Shown: positions 1 to 5,821 of the stretch, piece by piece | Layout of the letters: the number at the start of each line of letters is the position of its first letter | Numbering within the stretch: the first letter of the stretch is position 1 | NCBI GenBank assembly: GCA_027004315.1 | Contig: JALTHV010000086.1 | Coordinates: forward strand, 1-13,100 | Direction of reading: 5' to 3' | Source: Deltaproteobacteria bacterium | GTDB taxonomy: Bacteria; Desulfobacterota; Dissulfuribacteria; Dissulfuribacterales; UBA3076 | Length of the DNA: 13,100 nucleotides | The notes under the pieces: generated by a model | Databases searched by the model: none | What the model saw: the letters and a program-made list of their open reading frames with translations, nothing else | Told to the model about the DNA's origin: nothing | Program-made: the position numbers and the translations under genes

Positions 1-758
1 TCCTGGGGCTGGATCAAAAGACCCGGTTCTACCAGGCCTCTACCTCAGAGCTCTTTGGCCTGGTCCAGGAGGTGCCTCAGACCGAAAAGACGCGGTTTTA
101 TCCACGTTCACCCTATGCCTGCGCCAAACTCTATGCCTATTGGATTACGGTCAACTACCGTGAGGCATATGGGATCTATGCCTGCAACGGCATCCTCTTC
201 AACCACGAAAGCCCAGTGCGGGGGGAGACCTTTGTCACCAGAAAGATTACCCGTGCCCTGGCCCGGATCAGCCTTGGCCTGCAGGACAGTATCTATCTGG
301 GCAACCTGGATGCCAAAAGGGACTGGGGACACGCAAGGGACTATGTAAGGATGCAGTGGCTTATGCTACAGCAAGAAGAGCCTGATGACTTTGTCATTGC
401 CACTGGTGAGCAGCATTCTGTCAGGGAATTCGTAGAGGCCGTTGCAGAAGAGCTTGGGATCGAGATCGAGTGGCAGGGCAGGGGCATTAAAGAGACAGGG
501 ATCGTCAAGGATGTGAAGGAAGGGACAGCGCTCAGGCCAGGGCAGAAGATTGTTGAGGTCGACCCACGCTATTTCCGGCCTACAGAGGTAGAGACCCTGC
601 TTGGCGATCCGACACGGGCCAAGGAGAGACTTGGATGGGAACCTCAGATATCGTTCAGACAGCTGGTCAAAGAGATGGTCTGGCGGGACCTGGAGGAGGC
701 CAAGAGGGACAGATTGTGTAGGGATAATGGCTTTAGGATCTATGAATACAGGGAATGA
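1..758 (+). CDS. gmd: GDP-mannose 4,6-dehydratase, C-terminal part (5' end outside window)
   Basis: The enzyme converts GDP-D-mannose to GDP-4-keto-6-deoxy-D-mannose, the first step toward GDP-L-fucose and related deoxyhexoses for surface polysaccharide. The reading frame is open from base 3 with no start, so the N-terminal NAD(P) glycine motif lies outside the window; about 251 residues remain of a usual 340-370. Visible family features are the STSE segment carrying catalytic Thr and Glu (FYQASTSELFG near the left edge), the YPRSPYACAK segment with the catalytic Tyr-x3-Lys, then NHESPVRGETFVTRKIT, and the DWGHARDYV segment of the extended short-chain dehydrogenase fold. The ATG at 72 is internal and is not the start. 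The stop overlaps the beginning of fcl (ATGA at 755-758), so the two genes are probably translationally coupled. Identification is firm. Confidence 0.96.
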   Translation, partial: LGLDQKTRFYQASTSELFGLVQEVPQTEKTRFYPRSPYACAKLYAYWITVNYREAYGIYACNGILFNHESPVRGETFVTRKITRALARISLGLQDSIYLGNLDAKRDWGHARDYVRMQWLMLQQEEPDDFVIATGEQHSVREFVEAVAEELGIEIEWQGRGIKETGIVKDVKEGTALRPGQKIVEVDPRYFRPTEVETLLGDPTRAKERLGWEPQISFRQLVKEMVWRDLEEAKRDRLCRDNGFRIYEYRE

Positions 759-760
759 TT

Positions 761-1864
761 ATGGATATCAATTCAAAAATATATATTGCCGGTCACCGGG
801 GCCTTGTGGGCTCTGCTATCTGTCGTAGTCTGGAGAAAAGGGGATATACTAACCTGATTACCCGTACCCACAGGGAACTTGACCTCCTGGACCAACAGGC
901 AGTGAGGGGATTTTTTGCATCAGAGGGGCCAGAATATGTCTTTCTCGCTGCCGCCAGGGTAGGCGGGATCCTGGCCAATAATAGATATCGCGCCAACTTT
1001 ATATATGAAAACCTGCAGATCCAGAATAACATCATCCACATGGCCTATCTCCATGGGGTAAAAAAACTGCTTTTTCTCGGCTCTTCCTGTATCTATCCAC
1101 GTGAATGCCCCCAGCCAATGAAAGAGGACTATCTCTTGACCGGCGAGCTAGAATATACCAATGAACCCTATGCTGTCGCCAAAATTGCAGGCATGAAGAT
1201 GTGTGAGGCCTATAATATCCAGCATGGCACCAATTTTATCTCTGTAATGCCGACCAATCTCTTTGGTCCTGGCGATAGATATGACCTGGAACGTTCACAT
1301 GTGCTGCCGGCCCTGATTCGAAAGATATATCTGGGCAGATGCCTGGAGACAGACAATTGGCAGGGCATCCGTGCCGACCTAGATAGGGATCCGCTTGAGA
1401 CGGTTGATGGGTCTGGTACCAAGGGAGACATCCTGGCCATCTTGAATAGATATGGCATTTCCCTGGAGAAGACAGGCGTGACCGTTACCCTCTGGGGAAC
1501 AGGCATGCCCAGACGGGAATTTATGTATTCTGAAGACATGGCTGACGCCTGTGTCTACCTGATGGAGCATATAGATTTTAAGGATCTTGCCGGTTTTACC
1601 AAAAGCCCTGGAGAGCTGCGCAATACCCATATCAATATCGGCACGGGCAAGGAACTGACAATCAAGGAACTTGCACAAGTCGTTCAAGAGGTCGCTGGCT
1701 TTAAAGGCAAAATCGCCTGGGATAACACCAAGCCTGATGGCACACCGAGAAAGCTCCTGGACGTGAGCCGTCTGCATCAACTCGGCTTTAGGGAAAAAGT
1801 CGGACTACATGAAGGCATTGAGCGGATCTACGAAGACAGGTTTAAGAGACTCGGTGGCCATTGA
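761..1864 (+). CDS. fcl: GDP-L-fucose synthase (epimerase/reductase), long form
   Basis: This enzyme epimerises and then reduces GDP-4-keto-6-deoxymannose with NADPH to give GDP-L-fucose, so it acts directly after the gmd product. Residue numbers count from the ATG at 761: glycine motif GHRGLVG at 11-17, the S-S-C active-site segment at 108-110, catalytic Tyr137 and Lys141 in YAVAK, and the catalytic His180 in SHVLP. At 367 residues it is longer than the roughly 320 of E. coli; the extra stretch lies at about 193-240 between SHVLPALIRK and VTLWGTG, and longer bacterial versions are known. An ATG at 755 overlaps the gmd stop (ATGA), but AGGGA at 750-754 is better spaced for 761, and MDINSKIYIAG is a typical family start; either is possible. 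The stop is 3 nt before rlmE. Confidence 0.95.
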   Translation: MDINSKIYIAGHRGLVGSAICRSLEKRGYTNLITRTHRELDLLDQQAVRGFFASEGPEYVFLAAARVGGILANNRYRANFIYENLQIQNNIIHMAYLHGVKKLLFLGSSCIYPRECPQPMKEDYLLTGELEYTNEPYAVAKIAGMKMCEAYNIQHGTNFISVMPTNLFGPGDRYDLERSHVLPALIRKIYLGRCLETDNWQGIRADLDRDPLETVDGSGTKGDILAILNRYGISLEKTGVTVTLWGTGMPRREFMYSEDMADACVYLMEHIDFKDLAGFTKSPGELRNTHINIGTGKELTIKELAQVVQEVAGFKGKIAWDNTKPDGTPRKLLDVSRLHQLGFREKVGLHEGIERIYEDRFKRLGGH

Positions 1865-1867
1865 AAA

Positions 1868-2458
1868 TTGAGAAAGACCCAGGACTACTACTTCAAAAGG
1901 GCCAAAAAGGAGGGGTTCCCGGCCCGTTCGGTCTATAAACTGGAAGAGGCCCAAAAGAAGTATGGATTCCTGAGACCTGGGCAGAGCGTCCTGGACCTCG
2001 GCGCCTATCCTGGCTCCTGGACAAAGTATGTAGCCAGGCTGGTTGGCCCTGACGGCCTGGTTGTGGCAATAGATATCCAGAGATTGAGAGGCGTGGCAGA
2101 TAATGTCTATAGCTTGCAAGGGGATATCTATGACCTTGAGCCCTCAGACCTCATGAAGATCTCTCCCGTATTTGATGTAGTGCTCAGCGATATGGCCCCA
2201 AAGACCACAGGGCGCAGGGATGTGGATCACTTCAGGTCCATTGCGCTTGCAGAACGTGCTCTATCTTTTGCCCGGGAGGTGCTGAGACCAGGAGGCATCT
2301 TTTTCTGTAAGGCCTTCCAGGGAGGAGATTTTCCCTGCTTCCAGGATAAGTGCAGGTCGAGCTTCAAGTCAGTCCGTGTAATCAAGCCAAAGAGTTCCAG
2401 GCCGGAAAGTGTAGAGATATTTCTGTTATGTAAAGGAAAAATATTCCCCCCGGCGTGA
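1868..2458 (+). CDS. rlmE: 23S rRNA 2'-O-ribose methyltransferase, RlmE/FtsJ family
   Basis: This is a SAM-dependent RNA methyltransferase; the E. coli family member methylates the 2'-O of U2552 in 23S rRNA during 50S maturation. The start is TTG at 1868: an in-frame stop (the fcl stop) lies directly upstream, and RKTQDYYFKRAKKEGFPARSVYKL is a typical family start. The four catalytic residues K-D-K-E are present: Lys24 (ARSVYKL), Asp108 (LSDMAPKTTG), Lys148 (FFCKAFQGGD) and Glu183 (SVEIFLL). The SAM loop reads DLGAYPGSW (43-51), a variant of the commoner DLGAAPGGW. Length is 196 residues against 209 in E. coli. The final residues IFPPA and the stop codon are encoded by a remnant of a B-type repeat (2443-2466), so the native C-terminus has been replaced. 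The link to fcl is positional only. Confidence 0.93.
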   Translation: MRKTQDYYFKRAKKEGFPARSVYKLEEAQKKYGFLRPGQSVLDLGAYPGSWTKYVARLVGPDGLVVAIDIQRLRGVADNVYSLQGDIYDLEPSDLMKISPVFDVVLSDMAPKTTGRRDVDHFRSIALAERALSFAREVLRPGGIFFCKAFQGGDFPCFQDKCRSSFKSVRVIKPKSSRPESVEIFLLCKGKIFPPA

Positions 2459-2474
2459 ACGGTTACGGAAAAAA
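2435..2474 (+). repeat. 24-bp scar of a B-type element with 8-bp flanking repeat, in the rlmE 3' end
   Basis: Bases 2443-2466 read ATTCCCCCCGGC followed by GTGAACGGTTAC. The first half equals the subterminal left sequence of the B elements (10805-10816), and the second half is their right terminal 12-mer. The scar is flanked by GGAAAAAT (2435-2442) and GGAAAAAA (2467-2474), a 7 of 8 direct repeat. It reads as a B element that lost its body and outer left end but kept its target duplication. The rlmE stop (TGA, 2456-2458) lies inside the right terminal 12-mer. The repeat match is direct observation; the insertion-deletion history is inferred. Confidence 0.6.
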
Positions 2475-2500
2475 TAATGACGCGGCCAGGCCTTTTGTCC

Positions 2501-2536
2501 TTGAAAAAGATAGATAGGGGATTATGATGATATAAT
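2501..2536 (+). promoter_or_regulatory. Putative sigma-70 promoter for map
   Basis: TTGAAA at 2501-2506 and TATGAT at 2523-2528 are separated by 16 nt; a perfect TATAAT at 2531-2536 is an alternative -10 without a well-spaced -35. Both lie in the 140-nt gap before map, about 65-75 nt upstream of its ATG. No terminator hairpin with a T-run is visible after rlmE. Confidence 0.4.
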
Positions 2537-2544
2537 ATATCCTG

Positions 2545-2561
2545 ACTTATTAAGACGTTAC
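2545..2561 (+). repeat. C-type end motif upstream of map
   Basis: ACTTATTAAGACGTTAC matches the C motif ACTTATTGAGAAGTTAC at 15 of 17 positions. It begins 8 nt after TATAAT (2531-2536) and ends 37 nt before the map ATG. No partner in the opposite orientation is visible nearby, so it is a solo copy, either an element remnant or a regulatory site. Confidence 0.45.
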
Positions 2562-2598
2562 AGAGGTATTCTGCAATTAGTTAAAACAGAAGAATAAT

Positions 2599-3486
2599 AT
2601 GGCACTAAAAAAGAAAAAAAACAAAATAGGCCGCAACGATCCCTGCCCGTGTGGGAGTGGGCTTAAGTATAAAAACTGCTGTCTCCGCAAGAAAGGTCCC
2701 ATTGACCTCAAGGGACTCTATTTTCAGAAATACAGGATCCGGCTCAAAGAAAGGGCAGACATTGAGGGCATTAGAAAGGCCGGACGGCTGGTCCTGGATA
2801 CTTTCCATTTACTAGAAAATGAAATCCGACCTGGAATAATCACAGATGATATTAATACGCTGGTCCATGAATTCACTATCAAAAATCATGCTATACCTGC
2901 ACCTTTGAATTACAGGGGCTTTCCAAAGAGTGTCTGCGTCTCTATAAATGAAGTCGTCTGCCATGGAATCCCGGGCAAACAGGTCTTAAAAGATGGAGAT
3001 ATTGTAAATGTAGACATCACTTCTATTTTAAATGGATATTATGCCGATGCCAATCAGACCTTTTTCGTGGGGACACCTGGTCCTGATGCACGAAAAATTG
3101 TAAAAGTTGCTCGTGAGAGCCTCAAGCGCGGCATGTCAATGATACGTCCCGGGAATACCCTGGGAGATATAGGATGGGCCATACAAAAGTATGCTGAAGG
3201 CGAGAAGTGCTCAGTAGTTAGAGAATTCGTTGGCCATGGTGTTGGCTTTGAATTCCACGAAGCCCCGGAAGTCCGGCATTATGGACGAAGGGGAGAAGGT
3301 ATCCCGCTGATTCCGGGTATGGTCTTTACCATCGAACCCATGATAAATCTCGGGAGGAAAGAGGTGTCAATCCTGGAGGATGGGTGGACGGTAGTAACGA
3401 GTGATGGGTCACTTTCTGCCCAGTTTGAGCAGACCTTTGTCGTTACAGAAGATGGATTTGAGAGCCTTACACCTTTCAATTTATAG
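2599..3486 (+). CDS. map: Type I methionine aminopeptidase with N-terminal SEC-C zinc motif
   Basis: The enzyme removes the initiator methionine from nascent proteins at the ribosome. Residues 16-28 form a SEC-C motif (CPCG then CC: Cys16, Cys18, Cys27, Cys28), after a lysine-rich start. The peptidase domain follows from about residue 46. All five metal ligands are present: Asp139, Asp150, His213, Glu246 and Glu277, each offset by 42 from the E. coli enzyme (D97, D108, H171, E204, E235), so the N-terminal extension is 42 residues with no internal indel between the ligands. His122 (VCHGIPG) and His220 are the usual substrate-site histidines. The SEC-C part probably aids ribosome or zinc-dependent docking, as suggested for similar enzymes (for example in Chlamydia). 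The ribosome binding site is weak (AGAAG near 2590). The gene converges on the fumarase gene, with repeat A1 between them. Confidence 0.97.
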   Translation: MALKKKKNKIGRNDPCPCGSGLKYKNCCLRKKGPIDLKGLYFQKYRIRLKERADIEGIRKAGRLVLDTFHLLENEIRPGIITDDINTLVHEFTIKNHAIPAPLNYRGFPKSVCVSINEVVCHGIPGKQVLKDGDIVNVDITSILNGYYADANQTFFVGTPGPDARKIVKVARESLKRGMSMIRPGNTLGDIGWAIQKYAEGEKCSVVREFVGHGVGFEFHEAPEVRHYGRRGEGIPLIPGMVFTIEPMINLGRKEVSILEDGWTVVTSDGSLSAQFEQTFVVTEDGFESLTPFNL

Positions 3487-3491
3487 AGATA

Positions 3492-3680
3492 ATGTAACCG
3501 ATCACAGGGTGCTTCTCTTTCCAACATGCTCTCGCCCCTTGTTTTCTAAAGTTTTTGCAGCATAGGACCCTCCCTGTTCTCCTCCGCTGCGCTCCGGAGC
3601 CAGGGTCTCCCATGCTGCAAAGGCCAAGAAAACTACAGGGCTAACGCAAATCGTTTCCAGCACCCTGTGATCGGTTACAT
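3492..3680. repeat. Palindromic element A, copy 1 (intact)
   Basis: A 189-bp imperfect palindrome between the convergent map and fumarase genes. The outermost 22 bp (3492-3513 and 3659-3680) are perfect inverted repeats that begin ATGTAACCGATCACAGGG. Inside, TTTGCAGCAT pairs with ATGCTGCAAA, and a central CTCCG-N-CGGAG hairpin closes the structure. No ORF of note is inside. No 8-bp flanking duplication is visible (GAGATAAT against ATCGAAGT). As RNA from either strand it would fold into a long hairpin, so it could also stop or insulate the two converging transcripts. Confidence 0.85.
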
Positions 3681-3687
3681 CGAAGTT

Positions 3688-3710
3688 GCCAGGACTTATT
3701 GAGAACTTAC
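3688..3710 (+). repeat. Solo C-type end forming the 3' end of the fumarase gene
   Basis: GCCAGG followed by ACTTATTGAGAACTTAC, 16 of 17 to the C motif; the whole 23 nt matches the reverse complement of 8840-8862 at 22 positions. It lies 7 nt after element A1. Read on the minus strand it encodes the last fumarase residues (VSSQ) and the TAA stop (3696-3698). A left partner is not seen upstream of A1. Confidence 0.6.
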
Positions 3711-5165
3711 TTTCTGGATAACTGCAAGCTCATAGAGATCTGCACCAGTTATATCGTTGACAACAATGGCCGGGAAGTCCTTGACCTCCATCCGGTACAG
3801 GGCCTCAGGGCCCAACTCCGGAAAGGCAATGAGCTCGCATGACTCTATGCAACTCGCCAGATAGGCCCCGGCACCCCCTATGGTCGCAAGGTACACGGCT
3901 CCATGCCTTTTCAGAGCGGCCTTTACCAAGTCAGAACGTCTGCCTTTTCCCATTACAGCAAGGATACCTTCATCCAGTATGCGCGGTGTATATGCGTCCA
4001 TCCTGTAGCTGGTAGTGGGGCCGGCTGACCCTACAGGCCTCCCGGGCGGGGCTGGAGAAGGACCTACATAGTATATAAGCTGGCCCCTTAGGTCTACAGG
4101 CAGGGCCTCGCCTCTGTCTAAGAGCTCGATCAGGCGACGGTGGGTCTGATCCCTGGCAGTATAGAGGACACCACTAAGCAATACCCAGTCGCCGGTCCGC
4201 AGATCTGCCATGACCGATTTTGAAGTTGGGAGATCTATACGCACGGCCCTGTCTCCAAGGGATAGGGGGCGAGGGCAAGAGATATCCGCAGATATGCCTT
4301 GGGGTACAGGGCATGGGCCATCCGGCCACCGTGCAGAGCACTGTCTGGCTGCATGACACTGGAGATTTATTGCTACAGGGAGACTCGCTATATGACAGGG
4401 ATAGGCCTCAATGGCCACACCAAGTGAAGAGACGGTCCCACCGAGACCCATGGGACCAATCCCCAGGCCATTTAGGAGACCGAGGATCCGGCTCTCAAGC
4501 CCTGCCAGGTCTTCTCTGGGATTTCTTGATCCTACGGGCCTTAGCAGCGCCTTTTTGGCAAGTAAGGCCGCCCCCTCCATGGTCCCGCCAATACCTATAC
4601 CGATTATACCGGGAGGACATGGATTTGGCCCTGCCTTTAGCACCTGATCCACTACTGTCTCTACAATGCCATCCTCACCTGCCGAAGGCGGAAGCATAGA
4701 TATGGTACCCATGTTTTCGCTCCCGCAGCCCTTGGGGAGCACGGTTATCTCCAGGCCATCTCCAGATACTGGCTCGACATGTACTACTGCGGGGGTATTG
4801 TCTCCTGTATTCCTGCGGGTAATAGGATCACATACAGAGCACCTGAGGTAGCCCTCCCTGGTACCCTGGGCAATCCCCTCATTTATGGCCTTTATCAGGC
4901 TGCCCTTGATGTTGAGTCCCTGGCCCAGCCGTACAAATACCACGTCGATGCCTGTATCCTGGCATATTGGAAGGCCGGTCTCCCTGGCAAGCCTTGCATT
5001 TTCTGCCAGTATCTCCAGCGCCAACCTGCCGTTTTGTGACTCCTCATTCTCTCTTGCAGCAAGAATGGCTGCCTCGACATCCGGTGGTAACTCACGGTTT
5101 GCCTTTTGTACCAACCTGCTGACCATTAAAGAAATTTCCTGCTCAGTTATGTTATGCACGGTCAT
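3696..5165 (-). CDS. Class I (Fe-S) fumarate hydratase, alpha and beta parts fused
   Basis: Interconverts fumarate and malate with a [4Fe-4S] cluster; the family also includes tartrate dehydratase, so substrate is assigned by family and metabolic expectation. Residues 1 to about 280 match the alpha subunit: ICQDTG (Cys68), PKGCGSENM, NPCPPG (Cys183) and NLQCHAAR (Cys270), whose spacing fits the three cluster cysteines of E. coli FumA. Residues from about 290 to 489 match the beta subunit (PLSLGDRAVRIDLPTSKSVMADLRTGDW, SGVLYTARDQTHRRL, GPTTSYRMD, GKGRRS). The two parts, often separate genes of about 280 and 185 residues, are joined by a short linker. AGAGGA lies about 9 nt before the ATG. The C-terminal VSSQ and stop come from a C-type repeat end, and a C1 repeat begins 16 nt upstream of the ATG, so both gene borders touch repeats. 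Confidence 0.93.
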   Translation of the reverse strand: MTVHNITEQEISLMVSRLVQKANRELPPDVEAAILAARENEESQNGRLALEILAENARLARETGLPICQDTGIDVVFVRLGQGLNIKGSLIKAINEGIAQGTREGYLRCSVCDPITRRNTGDNTPAVVHVEPVSGDGLEITVLPKGCGSENMGTISMLPPSAGEDGIVETVVDQVLKAGPNPCPPGIIGIGIGGTMEGAALLAKKALLRPVGSRNPREDLAGLESRILGLLNGLGIGPMGLGGTVSSLGVAIEAYPCHIASLPVAINLQCHAARQCSARWPDGPCPVPQGISADISCPRPLSLGDRAVRIDLPTSKSVMADLRTGDWVLLSGVLYTARDQTHRRLIELLDRGEALPVDLRGQLIYYVGPSPAPPGRPVGSAGPTTSYRMDAYTPRILDEGILAVMGKGRRSDLVKAALKRHGAVYLATIGGAGAYLASCIESCELIAFPELGPEALYRMEVKDFPAIVVNDITGADLYELAVIQKVSSQ

Positions 5166-5203
5166 GACTTAGATTCCTCTATCACTTCAATAAGTGGAGG
5201 CAG

Positions 5204-5209
5204 ATTATA
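5204..5209 (-). promoter_or_regulatory. Putative -10 box for the fumarase gene inside the repeat region
   Basis: On the minus strand TATAAT (5204-5209) follows an A-run and stands 38 nt before the fumarase ATG. The matching -35 is poor (TGTGTC at 17 nt spacing). The transcript would begin just before the C1 end and include it in a leader of roughly 30 nt. It is the best promoter candidate in the gap above the gene, but unproven. Confidence 0.35.
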
Positions 5210-5258
5210 TTTTTTGATTAGCTATGGACACACATGGACAAAAAGCAAAATGTCCCTA

Positions 5259-5586
5259 GGTAACCGATCACAGGGTGCTTCTTTTTCCAACATGCTCTCG
5301 TCTCTTGTTTTCTGAATTTTTTGCAGCATGGGACCCTCCCCGTAGTTCACATTCCTCCGACCAGCGGTAGCCTTTTTTCAGGGTTTCAGGAGCATCGCCT
5401 GATGCACAAGATCAGGGCACTTTGCTTATTAATCCGCACTGAAACCCTGAAAAAAGGCTACCGCTGGTCGGAGACGTGAACAGTTACTGCGCTACGGAGC
5501 CGGGGTCTCCCATGCTGCAAAAAACCAAGAAAACTACAGGGCTAACGCAAATCGTTTCCAAAAGAAGCACCCTGTGGTCGGTTACC
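5259..5586. repeat. Palindromic element A, copy 2 (interrupted by B1)
   Basis: Outer arms GGTAACCGATCACAGGGTGC (from 5259) and their complement ending at 5586 differ by one base in the first 24. The left half (to about 5341) and right half (from 5488) align closely with A1, including the TTTGCAGCATG / CATGCTGCAAA pairing and the right-hand segment with GGGCTAACGCAAATCG. The centre, which in A1 holds CTCCGCTGCGCTCCGGAG, is split here by the 146-bp element B1. Confidence 0.85.
5342..5487 (+). repeat. Palindromic element B, copy 1 (nested in A2)
   Basis: A 146-bp unit with perfect 35-bp arms (5355-5389 and 5439-5473) around a 49-nt loop (5390-5438), with ends GTAGTTCAC and GTGAACAGTTAC. The left end lacks three bases compared with the other copies (GTAACTGTTCAC). 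The loop holds CCTGAT-GCACAAG-ATCAGG, a 6-bp hairpin. The core is conserved in B2, B3 and B4. Confidence 0.88.
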
Positions 5587-5688
5587 AAAATGAAGCCTCC
5601 ACTTATTGAGAAGTTACGGTGATTTAATGTAACTAATTGTAATCATAGATAAATATATTGCCCAGAAAGTTGAGTGCCTTATATAGTA

Positions 5689-5812
5689 GATGACTACGGG
5701 GGCAGGGCATCTTTTTGCAGGGTCTCGATCGCGGACAGTTTGCACTGACTTAAATATGCCAATGGGGTAGCTTTGAGACCCTGCAAAAAGATGCCCTGCC
5801 CCCGTAGTCATC
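5689..5812. repeat. Long perfect inverted repeat D after thiDN
   Basis: Arms of 38 bp (5689-5726 and 5775-5812) are perfectly complementary and enclose a 48-nt spacer. It begins 9 nt after the thiDN stop, on the minus strand. The arm core CTTTTTGCAGGGTCTC resembles the B arm core CTTTTTTCAGGGTTTC, and the arm and loop sizes match B, but the ends (GATGAC/GTCATC) lack GTAAC. No T-run follows on the minus strand, so it is not a standard intrinsic terminator, though it could protect or end the thi transcript. Confidence 0.85.
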
Positions 5813-5821
5813 CTTATTTTG

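Larger units (their letters stand above)
5181..5617. repeat. Composite C1 element: C ends enclosing A2, which encloses B1
   Basis: The left end (5181-5201) and right end (5595-5617) are inverted copies: the right reads GCCTCC then ACTTATTGAGAAGTTAC, and the left is its complement with two bases missing (ATCACTTCAATAAGTGGAGGC spans 5181-5201). Between them lie 57 nt of A+T-rich sequence, element A2 (5259-5586) and 8 nt. No 8-bp flanking duplication is visible. Whether the C ends bound one mobile unit or are two solo motifs is not settled by the sequence. Confidence 0.5.

Noticed and set aside
1379..1780. 133-codon minus-strand frame inside fcl
   Set aside because: Antisense shadow of a conserved coding region; no ribosome binding site or recognisable domain.
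3492..3680. Element A1 as a simple intrinsic terminator between convergent genes
   Set aside because: There is no T-run after the outer stem, the length is far beyond a terminator, and a second copy occurs elsewhere with an insertion; a terminating side effect remains possible.
4220..4699. 159-codon open frame on the plus strand inside the fumarase gene
   Set aside because: Lies fully opposite a well-supported enzyme gene; its translation is low-complexity and unlike any family.
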